From Paracoccaceae bacterium (GTDB taxonomy: Bacteria; Pseudomonadota; Alphaproteobacteria; Rhodobacterales; Rhodobacteraceae): DNA of 13,186 bases. The notes under the pieces were generated by a model. The model made no database searches and was not told the origin of the DNA. It saw only the letters and a list, made by a program, of their open reading frames with translations. Position numbers and translations under genes: made by a program. The first letter of the stretch is position 1. Each line of letters begins with the position of its first letter. The stretch lies in assembly GCA_003250135.1 (NCBI GenBank), contig QKHF01000186.1:1-13186 (forward strand), read 5' to 3'. This document shows positions 6,922 through 13,186 of this stretch, piece by piece.

Positions 6922-7980
6922 ATGGCTGACAAGAACATCGTCTCGCTGCTCGCCGAGCAGACCCCGCCGCCAAAGCGCGTCTATCGCCGGGGGCGCCCGG
7001 CCTGCCGCTATTGCGGCGTCGAACTGGTCGCCGGCGCGCGTGGCCGGGGCGCGTGCGACGCGCCCGACTGCCGCAAGAAGGACCGGCGGCTCAGAGGCCA
7101 GATCCGTCGCGAGAAAGACGAAATCGAGGTCGTGGCGATGCGCGCCGCCGCGGCGCGCGCGCTGGAGCGCGTTCCTTCAGGGCCGGCGCTGGCGGTCGAG
7201 GAGATCGCCGCGACATGCCACTTCTCCGCGCCGCTTGTCGCACTGGAGCGTGAGGAGGTTGACGCCTTCCGGACCAGCCTGGAGCACGCGATCCGCATCA
7301 CTTTCATCCGGCAGGACGCCGCGCGCGCGCAGGGCGTAGAGCTTGCGGAGGAGGATGACGGCTCGACCCCGCTTCAGGACGGAGCGGTGGCGGCGGAACT
7401 GGTGTTCAAGATCTTCGAAAGCCGGGACGTGCTGGAGCAACCGGCGCATCCGGCCCAAAGCGCGGCCTGCGCAGCCTGCCGCGGGCGGTGTTGCGAGAGA
7501 GGGACCGAAAACCTCGGCTATATCCGGCCCGCCGACATCGCCCGCTTTCGCCGCCGCAACCCCGATGCGACGCCCGCGTCGATGGTCGAGGCGTACCTCG
7601 CCCAATTGCCGTCGCGCCATGTCCGTAATTCATGCGTCTTTCATGGGCCGGTGGGCTGCTCGCTGCCGCGCGACATGCGCAGCACCTTTTGCAACGGTTT
7701 CAAATGCCACTGGCTGCACCGGATCGACGACATGATCGCGGCGGGCGCGCCGCCGCGCCTTGTCGCGGGATTCGAGGCGCACCGGCCCCGGAAGGCGTTT
7801 CTGATCGAAGAGGACGGCTCGCTGGTGGAGACGCCGGTAGATTCCTCGATCAACAGTGAGGACCTTCTGGCCGAGGCGGCGGTGGTGGCGCGCGGCGAAC
7901 CAAGCTGCGGCGAAGCCGATCAGACGTCCTTTCCCGAGTCGTCCGAGGCGGCGTCCCTGGGCGGCGGCACCGGGTCATAG
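6922..7980 (+). CDS. YkgJ-like cysteine-cluster protein with N-terminal zinc-finger-like motif, function unknown
   Basis: A 352-residue soluble protein without signal peptide or membrane helices. Near the N-terminus four cysteines (C28-x2-C31-x13-C45-x4-C50) in a basic context look like a small zinc finger. The next part (about 52-180) is charged and helical. The C-terminal half contains C183-x2-C186-x3-C190-C191, the CxxCxxxCC signature of YkgJ/FliB-type metal or Fe-S chelating domains, followed by C238, C246, C257 and C262 in [10 protein letters not shown] and [11 protein letters not shown], which complete a ligand set. The family is annotated as putative Zn or Fe-S binding; its biochemical role is unknown to me. 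The start is ATG 6922, with GGAG about 11 bases upstream; GTG 6901 is an in-frame alternative. The gene runs opposite to yidC and yidD and overlaps the end of yidD by 61 bases (7920-7980). Confidence 0.82.
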   Translation: MADKNIVSLLAEQTPPPKRVYRRGRPACRYCGVELVAGARGRGACDAPDCRKKDRRLRGQIRREKDEIEVVAMRAAAARALERVPSGPALAVEEIAATCHFSAPLVALEREEVDAFRTSLEHAIRITFIRQDAARAQGVELAEEDDGSTPLQDGAVAAELVFKIFESRDVLEQPAHPAQSAACAACRGRCCERGTENLGYIRPADIARFRRRNPDATPASMVEAYLAQLPSRHVRNSCVFHGPVGCSLPRDMRSTFCNGFKCHWLHRIDDMIAAGAPPRLVAGFEAHRPRKAFLIEEDGSLVETPVDSSINSEDLLAEAAVVARGEPSCGEADQTSFPESSEAASLGGGTGS

Positions 7981-8180
7981 CCATGTCCTCCCAGCGGGTG
8001 GCAGCGTGCGATCCGCTTGATGGTCAGCCAGCTTCCCCTGATCGCGCCATGGGTCTCCAGCGCCTCCAGCGCATAGGCCGAGCAGGTCGGCTGGAACCGG
8101 CAATTCATGCCTACGAGCGGAGAGAAGGTGGCGCGGTAGAGCCGCACCGGCAGCGAGACGATGAAGGCGAGGGGGGTCAT
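7920..8180 (-). CDS. yidD: Membrane protein insertion efficiency factor YidD
   Basis: An 86-residue YidD protein, a small basic, membrane-associated factor that assists YidC-dependent membrane protein insertion. It shows an amphipathic N-terminal segment ([20 protein letters not shown]) and the family motifs [39 protein letters not shown] with the conserved cysteines; the usual family length is 70-100 residues. The start is ATG 8180-8178, which overlaps the rnpA stop in an ATGA arrangement, indicating translational coupling. The last 17 or so residues ([15 protein letters not shown]) are non-conserved and lie in the region overlapped antisense by the cysteine-cluster gene. In many relatives yidC follows directly, but here it is about 1.2 kb away. 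Confidence 0.95.
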   Translation of the reverse strand: MTPLAFIVSLPVRLYRATFSPLVGMNCRFQPTCSAYALEALETHGAIRGSWLTIKRIARCHPLGGHGYDPVPPPRDAASDDSGKDV

Positions 8181-8650
8181 GGCGTCTTGCCCCGGCGGCC
8201 GCCGCGCTTGTCGGAGTGGACCTTCTCGACCGCCACGCGCAGATCCTCCTGCAGCTTGTCGAAGGGCCGGGCGGCGGTCGCGCCGGCGCGGGCGATCAGC
8301 ACGTAATCCCAGCCCGGGCGGCCAAGAATGGGCAGGACGGCGCGCGCGGCCTCGCGCAGCCGCCGTTTGGCGCGGTTGCGGAGGACGGCCTTGCCGACCT
8401 TCTTTGAGGCTGTGAAGCCGACCCGGATCGCATCGGCGGGGACGGCCTCGCCAGCCTCCGCCTCGCGGCGTCGACGGCCCTGCAGCACCAGCCCGGCGGC
8501 GGCCCATTTGCGCGCGCGGGCGGCGGCGAGGAAGTCGCGCCGTTTCAGAATCGTCTGGAGGGGAGCGCCGGAAACGACCGGCGCCGGAGCGTCGCGATTC
8601 TCCCCCGACTTATCTCCGGGGGCCTTCGCGATATGCTCCGGCGCCGTCAT
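8177..8650 (-). CDS. rnpA: Ribonuclease P protein component
   Basis: A 157-residue protein subunit of RNase P, which with the RnpB RNA removes 5' leaders from tRNA precursors. The core begins at about residue 34 ([17 protein letters not shown]) and includes the RNR signature [19 protein letters not shown] plus [17 protein letters not shown], all diagnostic. Typical RnpA has 110-130 residues; the roughly 33 extra N-terminal residues here are polar and Pro/Ala-rich. I keep ATG 8650 because no ATG, GTG or TTG codon lies between it and the core. No strong Shine-Dalgarno precedes it. The gene follows rpmH by 40 bases, a spacer carrying a hairpin (8665-8692), and overlaps yidD by 4 bases. Confidence 0.95.
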   Translation of the reverse strand: MTAPEHIAKAPGDKSGENRDAPAPVVSGAPLQTILKRRDFLAAARARKWAAAGLVLQGRRRREAEAGEAVPADAIRVGFTASKKVGKAVLRNRAKRRLREAARAVLPILGRPGWDYVLIARAGATAARPFDKLQEDLRVAVEKVHSDKRGGRRGKTP

Positions 8651-8664
8651 GTCACACCAGCAGT

Positions 8665-8692
8665 AAGGGCCCGAAGGCCCCGGACGGCCCTT
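8665..8692 (-). terminator. Hairpin between rpmH and rnpA, possible attenuator or processing site
   Basis: On the minus strand, immediately after (and touching) the rpmH stop, AAGGGCC (8692-8686) can pair with GGCCCTT (8671-8665). Alternatively GGGCC and GGCCC (8680-8676 with 8671-8667) form a 5-bp stem with a UUCG loop. There is no long U-tract, so a partial terminator or RNA-stability element is more likely than a full stop. It would lower rnpA relative to the highly expressed L34. Confidence 0.4.
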
Positions 8693-8825
8693 AGGCCGAC
8701 AGGCGCTTGCGGCCCTGCTTGCGGCGGCGGTTCAGGATCTTGCGGCCATTCTTGGTGGCCATGCGCGCCCGGAAACCGTGCCGGTTCTTGCGAACCCGGT
8801 TGCTCGGCTGAAAAGTGCGTTTCAT
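8691..8825 (-). CDS. rpmH: 50S ribosomal protein L34
   Basis: A 44-residue ribosomal protein of the large subunit. The sequence starts [20 protein letters not shown], continues [20 protein letters not shown] and ends RLSA, matching bacterial L34 along its whole length with its usual size and extreme basicity. The start is ATG 8825, with GAGGGA 7-8 bases upstream on the minus strand. It is the first gene of the rpmH-rnpA-yidD unit, the near-universal bacterial arrangement in which L34 and RNase P protein are co-transcribed. The gene is short enough to be missed by length-filtered ORF finding. Confidence 0.97.
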   Translation of the reverse strand: MKRTFQPSNRVRKNRHGFRARMATKNGRKILNRRRKQGRKRLSA

Positions 8826-8903
8826 CGCAACGTTCCCTCAAGTTCGGTCAGGCGCCGGCTGTTAAGCGCGCCCGGGACGATCATCCGTCAAAAGCGAGCC
8901 GCC

Positions 8904-8932
8904 CGCTTACTCCAACCCACCTGACAAGTCAA
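8904..8932 (-). promoter_or_regulatory. Candidate promoter for the rpmH-rnpA-yidD operon
   Basis: Minus-strand TTGACT (8932-8927) is spaced 17 bases from TAAGCG (8909-8904), giving a leader of about 70 bases before rpmH. The -35 is good and the -10 poor. The 8826-9054 spacer between rpmH and the divergent TVP38 gene must contain promoters for both; I see no DnaA boxes or other origin-like sequence in it. Confidence 0.3.
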
Positions 8933-9054
8933 CGCGCTGAACTCCCGTTCATAACACCTGATCAACGCCGCGTGAGGTATATGGCGCGCGCCGCCTTTTC
9001 GGCGCACATCTCCAAAGACGCGCGATAAGGTGCGCGACACGATGAGCGCAAACG

Positions 9055-9840
9055 ATGACAGACGCGACCGTTCATGCAGCCGGCGCAGGCCGGCCGCGGA
9101 ACCCCACCGTGGCTGAGACGCCGCAACCTTCGGGCCGGGCCGCGGGCCTGCGGCGCGCGGCGCCTTTGGCGGCGCTTCTGATCGGCGCGCTGGCGGCGGC
9201 GGTTTTCGCCAGCGACTATCTGAGCTTCGAGGCGCTGGCCGCGAATCGCGAGGCCCTGCTGGCGTGGCGCGATTCGAACTACCTCGCCGCGATCTCTGTC
9301 TACGCTCTGGTCTACGTCGTGATGGTCGCGTTCTCCGCGCCTGGCGCGGTGTGGATGACCATCGCGGGCGGATTCCTGTTCGGCGTCGCTGCGGCGACTC
9401 CCACCGTCGTCATCGCTGCGACGGTCGGCGCCACGGCGATCTTCCTGGCCGCCAAACACGGGCTTGGCGACATGCTGCGCGAAAAGGCCAGCGGCTGGTT
9501 GCGCCGGTTCGAGGATGGGGTGCGCGAGAACGATGTCAGCTTCATGCTGGTGATGCGGCTGGTCCCGGCGGTTCCGTTCTTCATCGCCAACGTCATTCCC
9601 GCTTTTCTGGGCGTCCGCACCGGCACCTATGTCTGGACCACGCTGGTCGGGATCATTCCGGGCGCCGCCGTCTACGCATCGGTCGGGGCCGGGCTGGGCG
9701 AGGTGTTCGAGGCTGGCGAGACCCCCGATATCGGTGTGATCTTCGAGCCGCATGTGTTCCTGCCCCTGCTCGGCTTGGCCGCGTTGGCGGCGCTGCCCGC
9801 CGCCTATAAACTGATCAAAAAGCAACGCGCGGACGGCTGA
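9055..9840 (+). CDS. TVP38/TMEM64 family (DedA-like) integral membrane protein
   Basis: A 261-residue polytopic inner-membrane protein of the TVP38/TMEM64 (VTT, SNARE-associated) family. After a polar N-terminus of about 30 residues come a first membrane helix (about 34-52), helices around 77-95 and 97-140, and helices near 163-187, 193-213 and 233-252. The family hallmarks are visible: FSAPGAVWMTIAGGFLFG, an AxxGAT segment, and FMLVMRLVPAVPFF with R168-x2-P171-x2-P174. Eukaryotic VTT relatives are lipid scramblases and some DedA relatives recycle lipid carriers; the bacterial TVP38 substrate is unknown. The start ATG 9055 has no clear Shine-Dalgarno; GTG 9109 is an alternative. The FAD oxidoreductase gene begins 26 bases after the stop, and fusion proteins of these two families exist, so they probably act together. 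Confidence 0.9.
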   Translation: MTDATVHAAGAGRPRNPTVAETPQPSGRAAGLRRAAPLAALLIGALAAAVFASDYLSFEALAANREALLAWRDSNYLAAISVYALVYVVMVAFSAPGAVWMTIAGGFLFGVAAATPTVVIAATVGATAIFLAAKHGLGDMLREKASGWLRRFEDGVRENDVSFMLVMRLVPAVPFFIANVIPAFLGVRTGTYVWTTLVGIIPGAAVYASVGAGLGEVFEAGETPDIGVIFEPHVFLPLLGLAALAALPAAYKLIKKQRADG

Positions 9841-9866
9841 GACGCGCATCAGGGGAGAGGCGCGAC

Positions 9867-11300
9867 ATGGCCGAAGGGATCAAAGCCGACATTCTGGTGA
9901 TCGGGGGCGGCTCCGGCGGGCTGTCGGTGGCGGCCGGGGCCGCGCAGATGGGCGCCAGCGTCGTGCTGGCCGAGGGCGGCAAGATGGGGGGCGATTGCCT
10001 CAACTACGGCTGCGTCCCCTCCAAGTCCCTGATCGCCGCCGCCAAGCTGGCCCATGCGCGCACCGTGGGTGAGGATCTCGGCGTAAAGACCGCCAAGCCG
10101 CGGGTCGATTTCGCCGCCGTTCACGATCATGTCCAGCAAGTGATCGCCGGGATTGCGCCGCACGATTCGAAGGAGCGGTTCGAGGGGTTGGGCGTCACCG
10201 TCCTGCCGCGCTACGCCAAGTTCCTGTCGCCGACCGTGGCGAAGGTGGGCGACACGCCGGTCCACGCGAGGCGGATCGTCATCGCCACGGGGTCGCGGCC
10301 CACTGCGCCGCCGATTCCCGGCCTCGCCGAGACGCCCTATCTGACCAATGAGACCATCTTCAAGCTCAGCGAGTTGCCCAAGCGGCTGCTGATCATCGGC
10401 GGCGGCCCGATCGGCGTCGAGATGGCGCAGGCGCATCAGCGGCTCGGCTCCAAGGTCACGCTGATCGATGCGGTCGACATGCTCAATCGCGAGGACCCGG
10501 AGCTGTCCGCCATCGTCCTGAAGCATCTGGAGGCGGAAGGGGTGACGCTGCGCCCCAACGCCGCCATCGCGAGCGTCGGCTGCGCGATCAAGCGCGGGGC
10601 GGAGGAGATCGCCATCGAACTGGAGGACGGCGAGACGCTGACCGGCACGCATCTTCTGGTCGCGACCGGCCGGGCGCCCAATCTGGAATGGCTGAACCTC
10701 GACGCAGGCAAGGTCGCGCATGACAAGTCCGGGGTGAAGGTCGACAAGGGGCTGCGCTCCGTCACCAACCGCAAGGTCTACGCCATCGGCGACGCCGCGG
10801 GGCTGGGGCAGTTCACCCATCTGGCGGGTTATCACGCAGGGGTGGTGATCCGCTCCGCCCTGTTCCGGCTGCCCGCGCGGGCGCGGACCGACCATATTCC
10901 GCGGGTCACCTTCACCGACCCCGAGATCGCGCAGGTCGGTCTCAGCTTCGAGGCGGCGCGCCACGCCCATGGCCATGTGGCGAAGGTTCTGCGCTGGTCC
11001 TTCGCCGAAAACGACCGCGCGCGGGCCGAACGCCAGACCGATGGCCTGATCAAGGTCGTCGTCGGCCCCAGGGGGCGCATCCTGGGCGCCTCCATCGTGG
11101 GGTCCGGCGCGGGCGAGTTGATCCAACCCTGGGCGCTGGCGATTTCGGAGAAGCTGAAGATCGGCGCGATGGCGAATTACGTCGCCCCCTATCCGACGCT
11201 GGGAGAGGTCTCGAAACGGGTCGCAGGATCGTATTTCACGCCGACTCTGTTCTCCGACCGCACCCGCGCCATCGTGCGCTTCCTTGCGAAGCTGGACTGA
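9867..11300 (+). CDS. FAD-dependent pyridine nucleotide-disulfide oxidoreductase, MerA/Lpd-like
   Basis: A 477-residue class I disulfide reductase expected to pass electrons from NAD(P)H via FAD to a redox-active disulfide. The FAD Rossmann motif IGGGSGG (12-18) is followed by Glu36 and the active-site disulfide C44-LNYG-C49-VPSK. A second Rossmann motif IIGGGPIG (near 177-184) binds NAD(P)H, ATGRAPN follows, and YAIGDAA (near 305-311) contacts FAD. The dimerisation domain ends with PYPTLGE: Tyr442 stands where lipoamide dehydrogenase and glutathione reductase have catalytic His, and where MerA has Tyr. The MerA C-terminal Cys pair and N-terminal heavy-metal domain are absent, so mercury reduction is not supported. 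The start is ATG 9867, with AGGGGAGAGG just upstream. It is co-transcribed with the TVP38 gene. Substrate unknown. Confidence 0.9.
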   Translation: MAEGIKADILVIGGGSGGLSVAAGAAQMGASVVLAEGGKMGGDCLNYGCVPSKSLIAAAKLAHARTVGEDLGVKTAKPRVDFAAVHDHVQQVIAGIAPHDSKERFEGLGVTVLPRYAKFLSPTVAKVGDTPVHARRIVIATGSRPTAPPIPGLAETPYLTNETIFKLSELPKRLLIIGGGPIGVEMAQAHQRLGSKVTLIDAVDMLNREDPELSAIVLKHLEAEGVTLRPNAAIASVGCAIKRGAEEIAIELEDGETLTGTHLLVATGRAPNLEWLNLDAGKVAHDKSGVKVDKGLRSVTNRKVYAIGDAAGLGQFTHLAGYHAGVVIRSALFRLPARARTDHIPRVTFTDPEIAQVGLSFEAARHAHGHVAKVLRWSFAENDRARAERQTDGLIKVVVGPRGRILGASIVGSGAGELIQPWALAISEKLKIGAMANYVAPYPTLGEVSKRVAGSYFTPTLFSDRTRAIVRFLAKLD

Positions 11301-11301
11301 G

Positions 11302-11334
11302 CCCCGCTAGGAATCCCTATATGGTGTAGTGGGG
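11302..11334 (+). terminator. Weak hairpin after the FAD oxidoreductase gene
   Basis: CCCCGCT (11302-11308) can pair with AGTGGGG (11328-11334), seven pairs including one G-U, around a 19-base loop that contains CTATATGG. No U-tract follows, so it is at best a partial terminator or mRNA end-protecting stem before the sensor kinase gene. Confidence 0.25.
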
Positions 11335-11368
11335 TCCGGAATTGGCCGGGCCGCTCTGCGGAGGCTCA

Positions 11369-12754
11369 ATGGCGATACTGCGCTCGCTTTCCGGCCGGCT
11401 TCTGGTGCTGACGATCATCTTCGTGATGCTCGCGGAGGTGTTCATTTTCGTGCCCTCCGTCGCGCGGTTCCGCGCCGAGTACCTGCAGAACCGCCTGCAG
11501 ATGGCGCAGATCGCGTCTTTGGCGCTACTCGCGACGCCGGACGACATGGTCTCGCCCGATCTCGAGAAGGAATTGCTGGCCAACGCCGAGGTCTACGCCA
11601 TCGCGCTGCGCCGGGATGAGGTGCGCGAACTGGTGCTGATGGGCGACCTGCCTGGCCCGGTGGAGCAGAGCTTCGACTTGCGCGATGCGGGCGCGCTGCA
11701 GCTGATCCGCGACGCGTTCGAATGCGCCATGGCGCCCCCCGGCCGGGTGATCCGGGTAATCGGAGAGCCGACCAACAACGCCGGCCTCGCCATCGAGGTG
11801 ACGCTGAACGAGAAGCGCCTGAAGCACGAGATGATCGCCTATGGCTGGCGCATCTTTCAGCTGTCTCTGGTGATCTCTCTGTTCGCGGCTGTGCTGGTGT
11901 TTTTCGCCGTGCGCCGTTTCGTGGTCCGTCCGATCACGGGCGTCATCGGCGCCATGACCGCGTTCAGCGAGGACCCGTCCGATCCGAAACGCGTCATCCG
12001 GCCCTCCAGCCGCGTGGGCGAGGTGGCCGACGCCGAGCGCGCGCTCGCGCACATGCAGACGGACGTGCTGAACGCCCTGAAGCAGAAGGCGCATCTGGCC
12101 TCGCTGGGCGAGGCGGTGTCGAAGATCAGCCACGATCTGCGCAACATTCTCGCCGCCTCGCAGCTGATGGCCGACCGGCTGGAGGCGAGCAAGGACCCGA
12201 TCGTCTCCCGCACCGGGCCGAAGCTGATCGGCACGCTGGACCGCGCGATCCGGCTGTGCGAGCGCACGCTCGCCTACGGCAAGGCGGAGGAGCCGCCGCC
12301 CGAGCGTCGCCGGGTGGCGCTTCGCGCCTTCGTCGATGAGGTGGCGGAGGCCGTGGGGCTGGCGAATGGCGGCGCTGTCGCGTTCGAGAACGCCGCGCCT
12401 TCGGACCTCTACGCCGACGCCGATCCAGAGCAACTGCATCGCGCGCTGTCGAACCTGCTGCGCAACGCCGCCGAGGCGATCGCCGCCAGCGGGCGGGGCG
12501 GGCGCATTCGCGTCTCCGCCCGGCATCTGGGCGACGGGGTGGAGATCGAGATCGCCGATGACGGGCCGGGCCTGCCCACGGCGGCGATTAAGCACCTTTT
12601 CAAGCCGTTCAAGGGCGGCGCCCGCCGAGAGGGCAGCGGGCTGGGGCTCGCCATCGCGCATGAACTGATCAGGGCGCATGGCGGGGCGCTGGAGCTGGCC
12701 TCCACCTCGACCGAAGGGTCGGTGTTCCGCATCGTGTTGCCGGACGCCACATAA
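11369..12754 (+). CDS. Membrane sensor histidine kinase (orphan)
   Basis: A 461-residue two-component sensor kinase. A first membrane helix (about residues 11-31) and a second (about 162-182) bracket a roughly 130-residue periplasmic sensor region with no motif I recognise. A HAMP-like linker (about 183-235) leads to the dimerisation/phosphotransfer helix AVSKISHDLRN with phospho-acceptor His255. The ATPase domain has the N box NLLRNAAEAI (N362, N366), G1 DDGPGLP (397-403) and G2 GSGLGLA (422-428), so all catalytic elements are present. It should autophosphorylate at the membrane and pass phosphate to a response regulator, but none is adjacent. The start is ATG 11369, with GGAGG 4 bases upstream, preferred over an in-frame TTG at 11342. 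It lies 68 bases after the oxidoreductase gene and could be read through from it. Confidence 0.92.
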   Translation: MAILRSLSGRLLVLTIIFVMLAEVFIFVPSVARFRAEYLQNRLQMAQIASLALLATPDDMVSPDLEKELLANAEVYAIALRRDEVRELVLMGDLPGPVEQSFDLRDAGALQLIRDAFECAMAPPGRVIRVIGEPTNNAGLAIEVTLNEKRLKHEMIAYGWRIFQLSLVISLFAAVLVFFAVRRFVVRPITGVIGAMTAFSEDPSDPKRVIRPSSRVGEVADAERALAHMQTDVLNALKQKAHLASLGEAVSKISHDLRNILAASQLMADRLEASKDPIVSRTGPKLIGTLDRAIRLCERTLAYGKAEEPPPERRRVALRAFVDEVAEAVGLANGGAVAFENAAPSDLYADADPEQLHRALSNLLRNAAEAIAASGRGGRIRVSARHLGDGVEIEIADDGPGLPTAAIKHLFKPFKGGARREGSGLGLAIAHELIRAHGGALELASTSTEGSVFRIVLPDAT

Positions 12755-12777
12755 GCGGGGCGCGTGCGATTCCCCCC

Positions 12778-12806
12778 TTGCATCCGGGCGAGGCGGGGAC
12801 TATCAC
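12778..12806 (+). promoter_or_regulatory. Candidate promoter for tRNA-Arg
   Basis: TTGCAT (12778-12783) and TATCAC (12801-12806) are separated by 17 bases and would start transcription near 12813, about 28 bases before the tRNA. Two copies of ACACCGGC (12805-12812 and 12828-12835) flank a small CCGGC/GCCGG hairpin in the leader; whether they matter is unknown. Confidence 0.38.
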
Positions 12807-12840
12807 ACCGGCCTCGCCGGCGGGATTACACCGGCAAGGG

Positions 12841-12917
12841 GCGCCGATAGCTCAGCTGGATAGAGCACCAGACTACGAATCTGGGGGTCGGGGGTTCGAA
12901 TCCTCCTCGGCGCGCCA
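12841..12917 (+). tRNA. tRNA-Arg(ACG)
   Basis: The 77-base sequence folds as a complete tRNA. The acceptor stem GCGCCGA pairs with TCGGCGC, the anticodon stem is CCAGA/TCTGG with loop CTACGAA giving anticodon ACG, and the T arm is GGGGG-TTCGAAT-CCTCC. The discriminator base is G and CCA is encoded (12915-12917). The adenosine at position 34 is normally deaminated to inosine by TadA so that the tRNA reads CGU, CGC and CGA arginine codons. tRNA genes like this are common integration sites, and the sequence downstream loses coding character. Confidence 0.97.
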
Positions 12918-13186
12918 ATAAAATCAGAGACTTGGGTGGATGCGGCGCGAAAGGCACCGACATATGTCTTTCACCTGTCTTCCACGGCGGTCTATCTCAG
13001 CGGCAAAAGGCAACCCATTCGAACTCGGCCTGCGGGTCGATCGGAACAAGTTCTCAGCAGTCCGCTTTCGTGCCGATTCTGTTGAAAAAGTCGTCAGGTT
13101 TGGCTGTTGAAGAGCGGCGTCGTTCGACGCGCAACCGGGCCCGATCACGCTGGCCGCGGCATTCGGGACGTCGGGATCAGCCTGGC
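12918..13186. other. Non-coding stretch after the tRNA with an IS-end-like segment
   Basis: I find no convincing gene in these 269 bases. The one sizeable minus-strand frame (13148-12924, 74 codons) has no recognisable motif and ends 7 bases from the tRNA. Composition is less GC-rich than the rest of the window. Bases 13063-13094 (including GATTCTGTTGAAAAAGTCG at 13075-13093) resemble, from memory, the terminal region of common alphaproteobacterial insertion sequences. CTGTTGAA recurs at 13079-13086 and 13104-13111. No transposase is present before the window ends. Confidence 0.4.

Noticed and set aside
8826..9054. Possible replication origin beside rpmH
   Set aside because: rpmH-rnpA lies near oriC in some bacteria, but I see no DnaA-box cluster, AT-rich unwinding region, or dnaA gene here.
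9849..11126. 425-codon minus-strand open frame
   Set aside because: It is antisense to the oxidoreductase gene, whose motifs are unmistakable; the composition is that of a shadow frame.
9867..11300. Mercuric reductase (merA) assignment
   Set aside because: The CLNYGCVPSK site and Tyr442 are MerA-like, but the C-terminal vicinal cysteines, the N-terminal metal-binding domain and any mer neighbours are absent.
11342..11368. TTG start for the sensor kinase
   Set aside because: ATG 11369 has GGAGG just upstream and places the first membrane helix at the usual distance from the N-terminus.
12924..13148. 74-codon minus-strand frame after the tRNA
   Set aside because: No motif, no good ribosome-binding site, and it runs to within 7 bases of the tRNA; likely a chance frame.

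Overview
The window is GC-rich, densely coded chromosomal DNA that looks alphaproteobacterial. The best clue is the minus-strand order rpmH, rnpA, yidD, yidC, engB, argB, a gene neighbourhood I know from Alphaproteobacteria. Codon use is strongly G/C-ending and one tRNA gene encodes its CCA. I cannot name the genus from sequence alone; a Maricaulales/Hyphomonadales-like or related marine alphaproteobacterium is a guess.

Layout. Positions 1-126 hold the last 41 codons of an amino-acid ABC transporter ATPase, followed by a clear intrinsic terminator (161-190). A SixA-type histidine phosphatase (minus, 206-721) and a 1-Cys/Prx6-type peroxiredoxin (plus, 900-1538) diverge from a 178-base spacer. 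That spacer holds an 11-bp inverted repeat positioned over the phosphatase ribosome-binding region and a perfect 7+1+7 palindrome beside the peroxiredoxin's likely -10. From 1558 to 8825 runs the housekeeping block, read right to left: ribosomal protein L34 (rpmH), RNase P protein (rnpA), YidD, YidC insertase, EngB/YsxC GTPase, an MscS-type channel and acetylglutamate kinase (argB). Two genes interrupt the expected order. A plus-strand YkgJ-like cysteine-cluster protein (6922-7980) lies between yidD and yidC and overlaps yidD tail-to-tail by 61 bp. The MscS-type channel lies between engB and argB.

The right part reads on the plus strand. A TVP38/TMEM64 membrane protein (9055-9840) and a MerA/lipoamide-dehydrogenase-like FAD oxidoreductase (9867-11300) form a tight two-gene operon; the same two domains occur fused in other bacteria. 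A membrane sensor histidine kinase with no neighbouring response regulator (11369-12754) follows, then tRNA-Arg(ACG) at 12841-12917 with a plausible promoter. The last 269 bases have no convincing gene and contain a stretch that resembles, from memory, an insertion-sequence end, so the tRNA may mark the edge of an accessory region.

Functionally, L34, RnpA, YidD, YidC and EngB all serve ribosome, RNA or membrane-protein biogenesis. The peroxiredoxin, the FAD disulfide oxidoreductase and the cysteine-cluster protein add a redox and metal theme. No complete mobile element, CRISPR array, defence system or biosynthetic cluster is visible. The least ordinary items are the cysteine-cluster gene inserted in the yidD-yidC cluster, the long Gly/Ser/Asp-rich YidC tail, the split TVP38/oxidoreductase pair, and the tRNA-flanking region.
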